Positions 38,330 to 53,539 of a stretch of DNA of 64,000 bases are shown piece by piece. The translations under genes and the position numbers were made by a program. The notes beneath the pieces are model-generated. The model worked only from the letters and a program-made list of their open reading frames with translations. It was not told the origin of the DNA and made no database searches. How positions within the stretch are numbered: the first letter of the stretch is position 1; each line of letters begins with the position of its first letter. This DNA comes from Chaunax sp. Z400 (taxonomy: Eukaryota > Chordata > Actinopteri > Lophiiformes > Chaunacidae): contig CM075189.1 of the NCBI GenBank assembly GCA_037577475.1, forward strand, positions 15,973,839 to 16,037,838, in the 5' to 3' direction.

Positions 38330-41300
38330 GTTTAATTATTTAATGCAGTTTTGATGTTTCATCCTCAGCTTTGTCATAGCTATCCATAATCTTTACTGCC
38401 TCAATTCACTTAAAGGCCTATCAATCCATCTATCAATCTATCTAGCTATCTATTTTTCAATATCCTGTTTCCTGTCATTGCTTTGTCGTCGTAGTTCCTA
38501 ACTTTGGGGTTTAGGTTAGCTTCTTCACTCTCATGATGAGATCTGTTGGATGGCAAGAGCACTCAAAAAAATGAGCTACATGGATTGTTTATATTATACT
38601 ACTTTATATTATTCTATTTTTTTATTTTCAATTTACTTAGAATATGCATTTGTTAAGTTAAATATTTTTTTCTAATAAGGTTCATGCAATTTTTCATGCA
38701 ATATTTTTTGCTTCTAACTAATCTAATACAATTTTGTGGAATCTGATGGCAAAGTATATTTAGTAAAAGTCTGTGTTTATTTATTTATTTTTGAGTCAGT
38801 TATGAAGGTCTGTGCCATTTTAAAATGTTAAAAACAATCAGTCGCTTAGACTTTACGCTAATTCTCTCCTTTTATAATTCATCGTTGCAATAAATTTCAA
38901 ATTAAATAGATTAGATACTGGGTGCTAAAAACATTTGACTGATAAATATTTTCTGTAATGTAATCCCCTCAGCATTGGCCTGTAAATTAAAGAGCCAAGT
39001 GAGGCCGGATTCATCACTCCGATTGGTCTGTGACCTGTGTTGTTTGAAGCCTTGCTCAATTTATTCCTAGATCCTAGTCATAGTTTATATTACAAACTTT
39101 GCCTTTGAGTTCTCTGAGTGTGAGGAGAATAATCCAAGTGTAAATCTATTTGTGTGTCTCTATTAGCTCCGAATCTGTTTGAGTCATTTAATGTTACGTG
39201 AATAAACAGGCGTAAATAAAGGATGAATGTGGAACACTGATATCATCAGCAGACGTTAACAGATGGGCCGCGAGGGTAAAGGTTCACCAGACAGAGGCTT
39301 GAAGGTGTGATAGCTTTTAGAAAACAGCTGCCATTACAAATAAGGAAGTTATGGTCCATGTCCTTCTACAGCTGCAGTTCACCTGAAATACCGCGTCCTT
39401 CAATTCCTACCAAGCATGGAGGTGGATGCTTATAAAACAATTCTAAACCACAAACATAGCACACAGCATACAACACTTAACATGTGTAAGAATTCTGGGG
39501 AAAATGTTGTAAAAAGCAGCAATTTAAGGCACAGTGTGGACAGCAGTTTGCAAACTGAGTCTCCCACTAGAACTGAAGTGTTGTGAGAGTAGCATAATAA
39601 GATTTTCAAAAGGCAGACCATGGAGCAACTGATTAATCCAAAGATAAATTTAATCTGTTTTCATAATAAAACATTATTAGCCATTCCCCTCCTCTAAGCA
39701 TTACCTTTCAGCCTTCTTAAAAGATTATACACTTCCCAATCACTTACCTGGAAACAGCCAAGAAAGTTAAGTAGACACTGTCGGTGTTCAAGGTGCTGAA
39801 AACGATGGGAGAAATTGGTGAAGTGCCATGAGAAATGGACATGTTAATGATTTTTTTTTTTTGTTGTTTTTTTTGAAAGGGTCAGTCTGCAGTAGAGTTT
39901 CATTCGGGGCTTATCTACAGCAAACAGACCTGTGATGAAACTCGCCCCAGGTCTTCAGGTGTCAACAAACTTTTAATGTGAGGAAGTGGTTAGGAGAGGT
40001 GGAAAACAAATCCCCCACAAAGAGGCTACTGTATTAATACAAGGTTTGTGGAGGTGTGTGTCTCCAAATCTGTTGCCTGGCAAAATTGCAGAGCAAATTA
40101 GCTCTATACTGCTCTGCTGCTGGATGAATGCAAGATGCATCTCTTATTAGTAGCAAAAACCTTCTGTTTCAAGTGATGTGAACAGGAAGGTTAACATTGA
40201 CATAAAATCAATATTTGAGAATTTGTATTTTAGTAATAGCCTAACCGATTATGGATGTTTGAGACCAAAACTAATCAATATTTGACATTTTACTTTGCAT
40301 AGTCATTTTGGATTTTTCATCATTTCTGTCTTTGCAAGGGGTTTGCTGCAAATACACCTGCAAAACGATGCATTTGTTTTATTTTTCTGTTTCAGCTGTT
40401 GTTTTTCTTTTGGATCAGTTTTTGAATCTGCATCTGTTCTGAAGCTGCAGCACGTTTCTCTTAATGGAAATGATTTGGGTTTTGCCCTCGTCAGCCACCA
40501 TTAAAAAAACAAAAACAAAATGGTCTCGCATTTTCATCTTTTATTTAAGAAACATTAGCTGCTATGTCACAAAAACCCTGTGAGGGACTGAGTGCGGTTC
40601 AGTCGTAAGTACTGAGTGTCTTCCTCTGCTTCATTCACCCAACACCCAAGTGGGCCAGCAGAGCAGGAAATATGCTTCATAATGTAACAATGACAGCTAT
40701 CTGAGAAAGGAAAATTGTATGAAACTTAAGTCTAGATACTTTGCAACAAAAGTACATAAATACAGCCGTGATTTTCCTCCAGCATTGTACTTTTTAAAAC
40801 TTCTCTAATTTAAATGTTTCCAAAGTTTCTTGAACTGGTAATCTTATTCCAGTGTTTGTACTAGAGGGTATCTGCAATGCAGAGTACAATTTCATTAAAC
40901 TTGAGCAAATTCGTGCTATATTGTTTTATACTCTTTTCACACGTCAACACCGTTTAAGCAGCGACATTACCTGAGCGCCCACCGGCAAGGCGAAAATAAT
41001 CCTGTTCTCACGTGTCTGACTGAAAGCAGCCTGTGGCTTTTGCCTTTAACTTGAAAAGCTCTTACAGATCAGCATTTAAATCTAATCCTTAATATTGTTA
41101 TTATTATTTGTTGTTCTGCTTTTATTTTTACTCCTACCACTTGCCTTCACCACATTGTTCCAAATGAGAGGTGTGTGTGTGTGAAAGATACATGGAGACC
41201 ACAGAGGAGCTCTTCTCATGAATTATTCAAAGTGTGAGATGTGAAAGTATCATGATAGGATAATTAATCTTACAACTAAATATAGACGTTCATGTTTGCC

Positions 41301-41834
41301 TTGTTGCTTTTTTTGGCAATACACGAAACTTAGATTTCTGCTGGGAAAACCTTGTGACACTGTGATCTGCACTCACATGCAGCTGGTAGAGATGCATTTA
41401 CATGTGAATCAAGAGGAAAGCAGGTCTGAATTGGGGTTATATTAAATTAGAGTGTCAGTTATAGGGGATAATATATTCTCTTTCAGATGCCAGGTACTAA
41501 ATTGTCTTTCCTTAATACACATTCAAATATATTTAGCTATAGGAACCAGGGTACTAGGATGGTATGAAGGCTTGGGTTCCAGTAGAATTCCGACTCTTGA
41601 CATTAGATGGTCTCAAACCAGTAGAACACACAACCACCTCTCACATATGAACTAACAATCTGCAGTTAATCTATTGATTCTGTTCTTGATTAATTACTGA
41701 TTTCACGTTTCACATCACTTTGCCATTTCACAAAGGTCAATGCGACATCATCAATTGTCTGAGAATTCTTTCGTCCAATCAATAATCCACAACCCAAAGA
41801 TATATTATCTTAATTGATAACTCTAATGTTAACC

Positions 41835-42370
41835 AGTTTTTATGCCCTGCCACAACCGAGGGGGTTCTGTACATCCTGTCTGTCATGTTTTGTTTCCAGA
41901 GCATAACACAAAAACTGTTATATTAATGCTTTTTTCCATAAACCTAATACACACACACACCGCAACCAGTTACTGAAGTGGTGCCATTTGCTATTCATGG
42001 ACTTTTGTCATTTTTGTTTTTTCTGTTTTCATGGTTACAAGTTGGACTTCGGCTCATTCAGGGTGTGGGTTTTGTTTCCAGAGCAGATATCAAATACTAT
42101 TCAATATTTTTCAACAAAACCTTCTTCAAACAAAAACCAAGTACTGAAGTGGTTCCTTTTGCTATTTAGGAATTTTTTTTATCATTTGTTTTTGTTTTGT
42201 TTGTTTTATTTCCATGGTTACGTGTTGAACTTCGGCTCATTCTGTGAGTGGGATTTGTCTCAGGTGAGGGTTTCTGGGGCATAACTCAAAAAATGTTCAA
42301 TAATATTCCACAAAACCTTTACACATCTCCCATGCTCTGGACAGGTGCCAATTGATATTTCTGGAATTTT
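41835..42370 (+). repeat. tandem repeat of about 170-bp units, dispersed fish family
   Basis: It opens with ATGCCCTGCCACAACCGAGG, a start seen in a common teleost repeat. Two units are plain: ACTGAAGTGGTGCCATTTGC at 41972 and ACTGAAGTGGTTCCTTTTGC at 42143, 171 bp apart. Both are followed by an ATTTTTGTTTT-type stretch, then CATGGTTAC, GTTG, and ACTTCGGCTCATTC. A third, more diverged unit starts near 42334 (CTCTGGACAGGTGCCAATTG). Open frames across it simply repeat and are not taken as a gene. Confidence 0.7.
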
Positions 42371-45300
42371 CATCTTTTTATTTTTTTGTTTTTCTTTTGT
42401 CTGCTACACAATTCCCTGCCTTGTGTAACATGAAGCATTAGAAAAGAAAAGTATGATAATGAAGACCCAATTATAAACCTACTAATACTGAACTTTGGTG
42501 GTGTAAAATGCACATTATTGTTCAAATTCTGATCTACATACATGTATGTTGGCCAGCTTTTTCTTTTTGGTTGGCTTGTTTTTGCTTTTTACATATACAA
42601 ACTTGTTTTCCTAAATTTGTCTTTTAAGGTCTGAACAAGATATCTGCTAAGTGAGACATTTTAAATCATTAGTCCGGCTCTGGTCACAATCATGACTGTA
42701 GTCTGTGGGTAAAACATAAATAAAGGTGGCACACCTTTTAAAAGTGATCTATGGATCAATAGTAAACAGTTCTTTGGCATTTCTTTCAGTCTATCTAAAT
42801 GTGATTGGAAATCATGAATGCTGGCAGGGTTTAATGAAAGGTGGGGACGGAAATGGAAAGATCAGTTCAGTGTTGTGGCCATTGTTGCCATTAGCGAACA
42901 TGTTTGATAAAACAAAGATAGCTCTTACAGCTGGGCGGACTAATTGCCACAGGTAGTTTTTGGCCAATCAGATAAATTAGGCCTCCAAACCCCGTATGAA
43001 TGCATCAAATAGTAATTTGAGATGAATAGTTATGTTGCCCAAGGTTTTTTTGCATGGAAGTTATTGTAAACAAATATTATGACACATACTACACAGTAAA
43101 TAGTAAAAAAAAATTTTAAAAGGCCAACATGCAAAATCCCTTACCATTTATAGCTTGGGTACTTTCCTTTATAGTTGCTAAGGAGAAGCCATGGATGGAT
43201 GATGGGTGCAAAAATGATGAAACACAATTTGACAACAAAAGCTCGAGGAAAACTATCCCACAGTGTTTGATGTGAAACAGCAGTATTGACTGAGACATTT
43301 CAGACAAGAATCAGCTGAAGGGTCATTTAAGACATTATCTTTTGCCACCTGCCGGATCGTTCATTTTATTTTGTTGCTGTTGTTCTACGATAATGGAATC
43401 ACGTGAACTGATCAATATCCAATAACACTTTGTGATGATATGGACCATAATCACGGGAGAGACATATCGGATAGCTGATAACAGCAAGCTATAAAAACAG
43501 GCCAGTCGCTCAAATGCCTGCTTTGATTTATCCCCTGACAGCTCATTAACCCTTTGTAAACCCTGTCAACAGCTATAGCTGTGGTCAGATTAGCCTAGCT
43601 GGGTGAATTCTCCTGGGTATTGATCATACTGTGACGTATTGAGGCCTTTATGTATTTGCAATGTTTTGTAATGTTGCTGGGTGCCAAAGGGGTCACAGCA
43701 AGAAGTGTAATTAATACTTTCCTCATTATAATATATATTATTTCTCCCACCCGCATCCCATCCACTGTTATTAAGAATGATTGTTGATGGAGGCAGATCA
43801 TCAAGAAGCAAAGTTTTGGTTTGGTGGCAAACTGGGAATGAGACTGTCTTAATTCCAAGCAGCAGCCGACCATGCCCTCAAGTACTGCCTGAGCCTGTAT
43901 TGTCTTTTCTACAAGCTGTAGAATTAAAAGGAATTTGGTATTGAGCTGCAAGGTCAGAGGCCAGATCTCTTGATTGGGTGAGGAGAGAAAAAAACCCAAA
44001 GAGGAGGGAGAGAGCAGAGGAGGGATGGAAAGACAAAGAGGGAGACACAGGGGAACGAGCATCGTGCACGCTGAAAATAATAGCTCACGAGAACCAGATT
44101 TGAAACAACAAGTTGTGAATCCATTTTGGGGATAAAATGTCTTTGTACAAGATTATCCTGCCAAGTGTGCTGAAACGCTGTCGGGACATCGTGGAGATGC
44201 GTGGGTATGTTAGAGCTGCATGTCTCATGAATCATTTCTGTGAGTTACAAAATATGACAATACTGATAATCACAACAAGAAGTTTATCTCTGCATTTGTT
44301 TTACTGTTGTACGACTTCTGGCTTCTCATGGATGTGCTGAAGATATTCTGTGCAGGGTGATGCTTAATGCACTAATAACACTGATAGCTGTGATAAATAC
44401 TTATAGCTCATGCACAATGTGACATCATGCTCTAAAAAAATATGGATTTCCTTCTTATTCTGATGATGAGATGTTTGCAGTGTCTCACTGTACTGGAAAT
44501 GATCCTCTCTGCACAATACTTGGTCTAAGCTGATGCATTTTTGGCAATAGGAAGCATGACACTTTTATTATGCTATAGTAAAACTGTTTGTTTTCAGAAT
44601 TTCTGCTGTAGGCATTTATGCAGTCAGATTTAATGTGGCTGATTTTCCGTGTTTTCATTACATTTTTTTCTCAGGCTGTAAATGCTTTCTGGTACACTTT
44701 GTTTTTTAGATATATATAGGCCAAAATGAGGCGTGTAGGTGTTGGAGTAAAGGTGCCAAACACCTTTAACTGTCCCTGTGGTTGAGTCATTGTGCCAATA
44801 AAACACCCTCTGACGCAGACCTGATGTAGATTGTCCAGACGTTAAGGGAGGGGGGTCCACAAGTGCTCTTTGGAGCCCACACACTGTTTTAACAGCTGCT
44901 GCAGATGCATTTTAATCAGTCCACACAATTTCTCTGAGGAGGCTTTGGAAGCTTGAGAGAGAAGAAATTCACTTGAGGTTCTCTTAACCATTTAAAAGAT
45001 GTTCTTTGTACATGAAGCTGAATAAAAATACACTCCAGGTCGGACCAAAAAAATTGAAAATGTGTTCCTGGTTTGCAAGTTTCAGCATCTTCCATTAATA
45101 GAAAGAGAACATTAAGGAAAGGACAAAACTGTCTCTCCTCAGTTTCTGTCTGATTCTTATCCTGTCTGTACCTTCATGTTAATGTTAGACGTCTGCCATG
45201 AATGATGAAGCAGTTATATAACACCTGCAGCAGATTAAAGTCTCTTTGTTAGAATGTGAATAAATGCTGCTGATTGTCCCCATTAGCGAGACACAGAATC

Positions 45301-48300
45301 CTCACAGGGTGCTGCTGTGGGCTAATCTTGACTTATCACTGTGGCATTGCCAGAAATGTGAAATGAAAAATGTCAAACCTGAATCAAGGTTTGGTTGGTG
45401 GTTGCTGGAATAATGCTTGTAGGGCTGATTTTCTGGCGTCTTATGCAGTCACTGATCGGTACAGATGAAGTAGTATATTAAACGATAAGTTATATTTAGT
45501 GTCTCAGCGATATAATATGTGTTAAATAGCACGTGTTGTATACATTATCATTATTAGACATGATCACTCAGATGGTGTCAGTCAGTTAAAGATCTGCTTT
45601 CATTGTCTAACAATACAGCTAGTTAATGATTAATGCTTCCTGGGTATTTAAAACAACGCATGTGTGTATCAGCTGCATGTAAATGTAAAATGTTTTAAAG
45701 TGTATGATTTAAATCAATTATTATAAATGATATCATTGAACAACATTTGACCTCAGCTGCAGAGAGCCTGTCAAAAGTCTTCCTTATAAGACAAGAGTGA
45801 AAACATCTTGTAAGAACTTACATTCAGTTTTTCACATGTACAGTAAGTATTCTATATGGCTATGATATTGCTCTGCTAGCTTCTGCAACCCACAAGCTAA
45901 AGGCTCTGTGTCGTTTTATTTGGTTTGGTAAATGTTATCTAAATGAATATAGATGAGTCATGACAATTTGTTACTGTACGTTTTAATACAATGCATTCTT
46001 TATACTAGTAATAGTCTTCCACATATAATATGGCATCTATGTACTGCTTATTGGCTGTTATATTTCCAGTATTGATATACTGTTTCTGCAGCCTGGCTGA
46101 TTTATCAGTCATGTTTCTCCAGTCAAGTCAATACATCATGATTTCCATCTAAAAATCCTACCAATCATGGAATCAAACTCGGCGCAGAACAGTTGCTGGC
46201 AGTCTTTCCATGTTAGCTTTATTTTCTTTGTCATCTTCTTTATATAAGAAGCGGTCCGATGCTCTGCATCTTTTAGAAAACACATTTACAATATGTCATC
46301 TGTGCCATTCATATCTATTAAGACTATTAGCCCTTGTTAATGTGGAATTAAGCATCTGCCCTGAATGTCCTAATCATAATGAGGAAACACGGACTTATCT
46401 GTGGAGAACATTCTGACCTGCTTAAGTGGTGCTAAACAGCACAGTTACATCGCCTCTATAACACTATACATTCCTATTTATACTGTTGTATGAGTCTAAT
46501 GGGAATGGAGAGTGTCATTTTGAAAATACACAATAAGACAATAAGTTATAATAAGTTCATAATTTGTTAAATAAAGGATTAACTCTCTTCTCTGTGAGGC
46601 TTTTCTTCTGGGACTTATAAAGATCCGACTGTTTGATGCTGCCGTTTTGACTCTCTCCCAAACCAAGGGTTATCAGCCACAGAAAATGGCAAATGACTCA
46701 ATCTACTAAATGTATCTCTAATTAACACGGATTAATTGAGCTTTGACTTCATTCCGCAAGCCAAGCAGAAGGGCATTTTGTGCATGGAAGCCTACCCTGA
46801 GGCTGTTGATCCGAACCGTTAAGGGCTCTAGGCCCTAAAACCATCTATTATGTGACTATGATCATGTTGCTCTTGCAGCGTGTGCATGTGTGTGCAAGTG
46901 TGTGTTAATGAATCGCATAGTTTGGCACATTGGATCCAATTTTTAGAATAATCAGGGTCCCTGCTAATGATGCTGCTTTTGGTTCTTATTCCAGAAATGC
47001 TACTGTCTCCTGTTAATTACTTGTGTTTGGGGAAAAATTGATCGAGGCCGAGTTGTTTAATCGTCTTCGGGTCACATCCTGATGAGGCATTGTGTTGCAC
47101 AAGAAGTCAGATTGGCGGTGGTTTATTAGAGAAGCACTGTGTCATTTTGCATGTTGGCAGGCTCACCTTAAGGCCTTGCTGCCCTTTACAAAGAGCCTGT
47201 CAATAATAGATAAGGTGAAGAGCATTGCAGACCCTTCCCTCTCATTAGGATCCCATTTGATTACTCGCTGATTCTCCTTTGAAAAGGTGGGTTAATTGCA
47301 CACTGTGAACCGACTTGTTAATAACATCTTTCCTTCAGGGTAGCATCATTATAAGATATAAGCCCTGTTAAAATGAAATGATGATTTAATAACTTTCCAT
47401 TTCAATGACCCTTATGGAGGGCACACTGTTATTTTGTATTTGTGTGGGAAATGAAGACATCAAACATAGTGCTTTTGCACGTCAGCTGTTTTCAGAAAGT
47501 GAGAATAAACCATCTCTTGATCACAGAAATTTTAATTGCCCAGTGAGAATAACATTGATTGCATGTAGTCCTTACACTAACCATGCAATAGTCTGTGCAA
47601 AATGACTCATGAATTTGTGGAATATTGTGTGTGTGTAGGTTTTATCTTTTTCAACCTATACCTCATTGGCGCTTCCTGGAAGTCTACCTCCTTGGCACCT
47701 GAAAGAGTCGACTTTCTTATTCAGTCCCATTTACAGCCAATTACATTACGACGATTTGGACCCAGGGATGTGAAGGCAGCCATGTCAGATGCAAATGTCT
47801 AGGAGAGCTTTCTATATAACTGCTGCACCCAGTATGGAGCACATTCTTTATCTGCATGATTACACATAATTTTGCTTTCATAATGGCTTTATCCCAGAAC
47901 CAACCCAGTTCCTCTGTGGCTTTGCTCGAGCTCCTATAGTTAATTTTCCTCTTTTTCCCTGCCTTTCAACATGGCTCTTCCTCCGGAGCAGTCCTCTAGG
48001 TCGAAGTATCCAAATTTGTTTGATAACTGCTGGGTAGAGAAAGAAACTGTCTCTCACCATCCACCATAAATGCAGGGAGGCTTTTCTGTGTGAAGAGGAA
48101 TCTCATAATGTGCAGTGATCAGTGCCTGGGGGGCACATCAAACACAGTCTGAAAACCTTTCCAGAGGAGAAAGAGGAAGGGCAATTTCACAAGTGGTTTT
48201 TTATTGGTTGATTGCACAGAGGCCAGGTCTTTATCTACATCCTCAAACTACCGGTACTTGGGCAATGTAAGTGCTTTGTAACCATTCAGGGTGTGCAAAT

Positions 48301-51300
48301 TTACCCCTCAGATGACAGCCGAAGCAAAATGTTTGCAGCAAATATTTCTCCAGGATTCTGGCTTGAGAGTAAACACATAAAGTGGTAACCAAGAGTTGCA
48401 TTGCTTGTCCGGGAAAAAAATGTCTAATCGTTTATCAGGTGAACATAATTCAAAACACATAATTGCAAATAAGTTAAATACAATTTTCATATTAAGGCAG
48501 ACGTTACACTCTGTTCCCAAGATTATAAGATTATGTTTCAGTCTAACAAGCTGACCTCTTGAATATAGAGGGTTACCACCGAGCAGTTTAATTCATCATT
48601 GTGTAACAACATTCACTCCGTATTAGATCTGTGGGGCTAATTAGTTTGTAGATAATTTAAAATCCAACATGGCTAGCGGGTGTCCACTCTGCCCATAAGG
48701 GGAAGAGACAGTGATGAGCAGACTGACCCATGATTGCCTGATTCAATTTGCGCCAATTAAAACAAAATCAACTGCCATGTTTCTATGGAGTTTCTGGCTA
48801 CTGTAGCTCACAGGAGCTTACAGGAACGGGTCTGCTGAGGACCACAGCTGTATATATTCATTTATGTCACTGCTATTCAGTGTGTATTTGTTCAAATGAT
48901 GTGATGCCTAATCACATGAGTTCACTCTTGAGACCTTTGATGTTAAAAAAAAAAGAATAAGCGAATAAATTACATGTCAGACTTTCCTTGTGACATTACC
49001 TCAACAAGTTCCGTGTCCCAACGTCAGGCTTTTTCAGCATACGGTCGTTTTTTTGTGAACTGCATTGTCTCAACATGTCGTCAGAATAACCAACAGAATT
49101 ATCACACATTAATCTCTTTGTCTCCTTTCATTGGTTAGTTTAATGTTTTGGAATAATACAATTCTAAGATCTTAAACAGGTGGCTTTTTGTTTCTGTAAT
49201 TAAAGGGCTTTTACAAGTAAATTATTATTTTTAACAACTTTGATGTGTTTTCATAGGCACAAAATTATTATTTAATAACCTACCGCCTTTTTAAATTAAA
49301 ACGTTACTGACTTTGGTGTCAAAGTGCACATTCAATTGTTTGTCACATGCTATTATCACCATCTGGTGCACTATAGAGCCCACTTAGTCTTTGAAATTAT
49401 CACTTTAGATTAATTAAATTATTTTTCCTCTTGAGGAATGTCCAATATTACATCCAACCAACTACAATTTAAAGATCACCTGCAGACATGTTACTACTCT
49501 GATAGATTATTACTGATATGAGTTTTACACACAAATGTTCAAATCTCATGCAAAAAAATTCTAAACATTATACCCACATTTTATATTGATAGACAGATAT
49601 TGTTAGACACAGACAATGTGCACAGTTTTTTTTTTGTGGCACAGAAATCGCTTCAGACTTGAGAAATACATGTTAGGGGAATCCCAGCTAACAGCATAGG
49701 CCTGTGTTTTGCCACTCCGGTGAGGACAGGCTCCCTCCCTTCTCATCCTCTTAGCATTTAAGCCCCGGGCTGTGTTGAAAAGTAAAGAGCGGCATCATGG
49801 GATGGAAGGAACCCTGCATGTTTTCAGTGATTCATGTGGAGCTTAGATTGTGATGGGAATCGAAAACTGCATATTAGAAAGGAGCCGAGACAAATATGCT
49901 CTCATATTTGTCATAGTGGACCAGTAAGTAATCATTTGTTTGTCTGGAGTGTGGGGAAAGTTTGTATATCACAGTGGGCTATTTGTATACGTATGCCTGA
50001 GATGAAGGCATTGCAGAGGCGACCTCAACACCTCAGCAAAATGGCTGTTCACTGATTTATGCTGAGTCAGACACCATTAGCTGTTTTCCTTTCCCTCTCA
50101 GGATAAAACCCTGCCCTAATATGGGTCAGGGGCCACATTATAAAAACACCTTTACACCGCAGTCTTATTCCAAAGCGCACTGCTGGATTTCAGAATCAGG
50201 ACTGTTACTGAATGTCACTAAAAGATAAAGTATTTATTTACCCTATTGTCGATGTTTTTATTCATTCTTTGTATTGTATTTCTGACAAAGCTCATAAATC
50301 CTTCAATTTGACTGTTTAAAGTTTTTATTAAGTGAGTTGTGAGAGAAATCTGTCATTTTATTTTGTGACTGCAGGATACTGATCACCTCTTTTAAAGATA
50401 TTGATTTTCCGTCCCTTGTCCTGAATATAAAATGGTGAATCTAGAAATAAAAAGCCTGTGTAACCACTGTCAATTTAGGGTAGCGGAGTTCTTTCTGCCA
50501 CCATACTCTTACCTTTAAGTCATATTGTCTATATAGACCCGGATCATCGATATTAATCAGAAATGTTTACATAAATGCTAGCTGCACTGCTACTTAGATT
50601 TGTTTAAATGCCATAACTACTGAATATTACAGATTTATAGATCACAGAATAAACCATCCTTTATTTTTTGTATCCTTTTGAAGGGCACAAACAAACAGTC
50701 ATTGAGCAAATAGTTAGGATTTAATTTGTGGATGTTGCCTTAGGGCTTCTGTCTTCTCTGTCCAGCATTTCCTCCTGCACAGGATTCACTTCAGTGGGCG
50801 CTTCTGATAATGCACTGGCATTATGGTTCTCTCATTGAGGGGCGGCCTGGTGAGAGGGTCACATCACGGGGTCACTCTTACTTTGATCACACACTGTTCC
50901 ATAGACATCCAGTCATTATACCCATTAGATTCACGTTTAACCACAAAATGATAAGGTGCAACAATTCATGTCAGAGTGTGTGTCTGTGCGGATAAGGCTG
51001 TAATTATTGTAGGTGGGAAGAATCTGCAGAAACACGTGGATACAAGAAAATCTCCTGTGTTTTTGGGATTGAACACTCAAGAATAAAGTTATTTACTGAC
51101 TAAATGTATTGAGCATTGTCTTGAGCACTAGCATTGTATTCTTTATTTTTTGGATGATGTTTCCTATTCACTACCACAGGCAATATTTTATTTCTAAATC
51201 TCAGCCGAATAATACGTTTAATTTCGGGGTTACATAAATTGCTGTGTCACAACTATACTGCCTAAATGAGGGAACAAATTAAAATAAAATAAAAAATAAA

Positions 51301-53535
51301 ATTACGGGGTTTTTTTTTCTTAGACTAATCACTGTCAACATTTGGTAATTCACAGTTTTTGATACTTGATACTAAAGATATTGATCAATCCTTTTAGCAT
51401 CTAATGCAACAATCTGTGAAAACAAAACCATTAAAATGCACATTTCCCCTTATTGGTTCACAAAATAGAAGACAGCACTAAGAAGACAGACTCAGGCAAT
51501 TAGCACATTAGCAAGAAATGTTGAACATTATATCGTAAGGTGGTGCCTTTAATGCAGGGATTAAGGATTTAACTTTACATTTCAGCTATTAGAAAGCTGT
51601 TGAACAATTAAACAGGACAAAGCACATTTGGCAATGTTTCTCTAGTCAGAAGCAAAGAGCCAGCCATATGGTGCCACTGACTGTATCAACACAGCTTTAT
51701 AGAGGAGGCACGGGAAAGTCCACACACAAAACAGGACAAATCTTTGAATATCATTAAATAATAAATATTCATGAATTTTATTCAGATTATTATTGGCCAA
51801 CAACATACATAGATACTGTAGAAAGTGAATTATCCATACGCAGTATAGCTGGAACACAATTAAACGGAAGTGATTTCTGTCCATGTTCCATTCCATCTGT
51901 CTTGTTTTGAATTGAGAATTGTAAATTATGAACACAGTTATATGGTTACTTTTACTGTGTACATTACTGCACTTGGAAGCGACACACGAGCATTTGGTCT
52001 TTTGCACTTTTTGAGCTTCAGATTTTCTTTCTGTCTAACAATTTGAATAGATTTTTTTAGGTCTACAAGATGTTTCTCTTTGGATAAGTATGCCATCATA
52101 TTATCCTGGCACCAAAATCTGTGAGCATATTAAAAACCTGGGGAGAAATTCAGATTATTACTCTCATCGTTTAAATTTCACACAGCATGACACCCCAGGT
52201 GAGGGGAGGATGGTTTGAATCTTTACAGCTTGTCACCGAGTCTGACTGCTTATAGTCATGTCTAATGTACATGAGTAGGTGCTTTTGTGACATATTTGAG
52301 CCTTGCCTGTTCAAATGCATGTTCATCTCTGAGACCCTCTTCCAGAACTCTGAAACCCTTGGTCACCCCCACACCATGTGGAAAAATGTACCCAATGGAT
52401 TTACACTGCATAAGGTACAGTTTGGTGATGATGACGCTTTTTATATAATGTATGGGCGGTGAAATATGTGCTGTGTATGAAATTAAAATGAGCAACTTCA
52501 TTGTTGGCATTTCTGGAAGACAGTTGTTTGTTCTGCCAGATTACTTTCCAATTCAGGGTAGGTCTATTTGAGGAGAGGTCGTCCCTCCACAATCTGTTTA
52601 TAGCTAGAGTCTTACAGGAGGACTTGTGCAAGGCGGAATATATTTTTGAAACAAGTCTACTGGGGCTGGTCAAAGCTGTATGGAGAATTTCCTTTTTATT
52701 ATTTTTTTTTCTGCATACTTTCTCATGCAAGATACAAATAAATAATAGCAAGCATGTAGTATTGTAGCAATCCTGCACAGTAACGCATACATATTTTATT
52801 AAGTAAATGTTGAAATAGAGTAAAACATTGGTATTACAGTAGTGTAAAATTATTTTACTATAAGTGATATCCTGTCAGGCAGACTCTCTTTTGCCTTTCA
52901 GGTTTATTTAAATGCAGATGGTTCAATTCCCATAAATCTTCTCTTTGATTACTGTTTCAATGGATTCCTAAATTGGTTTAAAATGTATTAAATATGAGAT
53001 ATTTGTTTATTGGCTTTACAACCTGTTGGTGATGCTTCTAATCACAATTAGAATATTATTCCGACGATTAATTTTATTGTATTTTTTTATATTATCAAAC
53101 AACAGAATATGTACTCAGAAAACAAGTCATCCCAATCTGTTACTTTAACTTAGATTTGCAATCACAACTCTTATAAATAAAACAATGTAATATTTTTACA
53201 ATGATAAATCTGCACTTTTTATTTATTACCATCCAAAATTGACCAAACAACCATTTTAAACCAACACTCTTGTCAATTGATCCGTATCTTTTGGATCAAA
53301 CAAAAAAACAAAAAGAACAGAATGATGGAAACGATGGTGGGAAAACAGAGAGAGAGAGAAGTTCATAATTCATCTTAGGAACCCAGCAATTCGTCCTCAC
53401 TGTATTCGGAGCAGTACCTAGATGCCTTCGGGGCTCCGCTTCAGAGCACTGAAGTACAGAAGGGCTCACTTTGGGAAAAGCCTGATTCCTCCCATAGCTG
53501 CCTTAAATAGCAGGCCCCGATAAACAGACCCGAGT
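42371..53535. other. non-coding, no gene recognised
   Basis: An 11-kb stretch without supportable exon, RNA or clear transposon. Reverse-strand open frames at 43595-44062 and 52401-52778 have no domain signal. An A-rich simple stretch lies at 51280-51302. If lingo2 has a 5' UTR exon in the window it could be here, but I cannot point to it. Confidence 0.5.
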
Positions 53536-53539
53536 GTGT

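Larger units (their letters stand above)
34401..41829. other. non-coding, no gene recognised
   Basis: No exon supported. Contents: an (ATTC)n stretch with the SINE-tail-like 'TTTCTGTAACCGCTTATCCTG' (34986-35030); (TG)n at 37505-37531; a 12-nt T run near 37588; TCTA-rich sequence at 38417-38455; alternating inverted repeats at 38268-38329; and a CpG-bearing piece at about 40930-41060 that may be an old DNA transposon. Open frames, the longest 36643-37059, lack recognisable domains. Confidence 0.5.

Noticed and set aside
40930..41060. CpG-bearing segment resembling a DNA transposon end (CTTTTCACACGTC, GAGCGCCCACCGG)
   Set aside because: Resemblance is too short and lacks a second terminus; mentioned only within the stretch description.
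41978..42284. Overlapping open frames with repeated FFCF-like segments
   Set aside because: They follow the 171-bp tandem repeat and are not protein-coding.
43595..44062. 155-codon open frame on the minus strand
   Set aside because: Arises from a pyrimidine-rich stretch; no domain, and overlapping frames are equally open.
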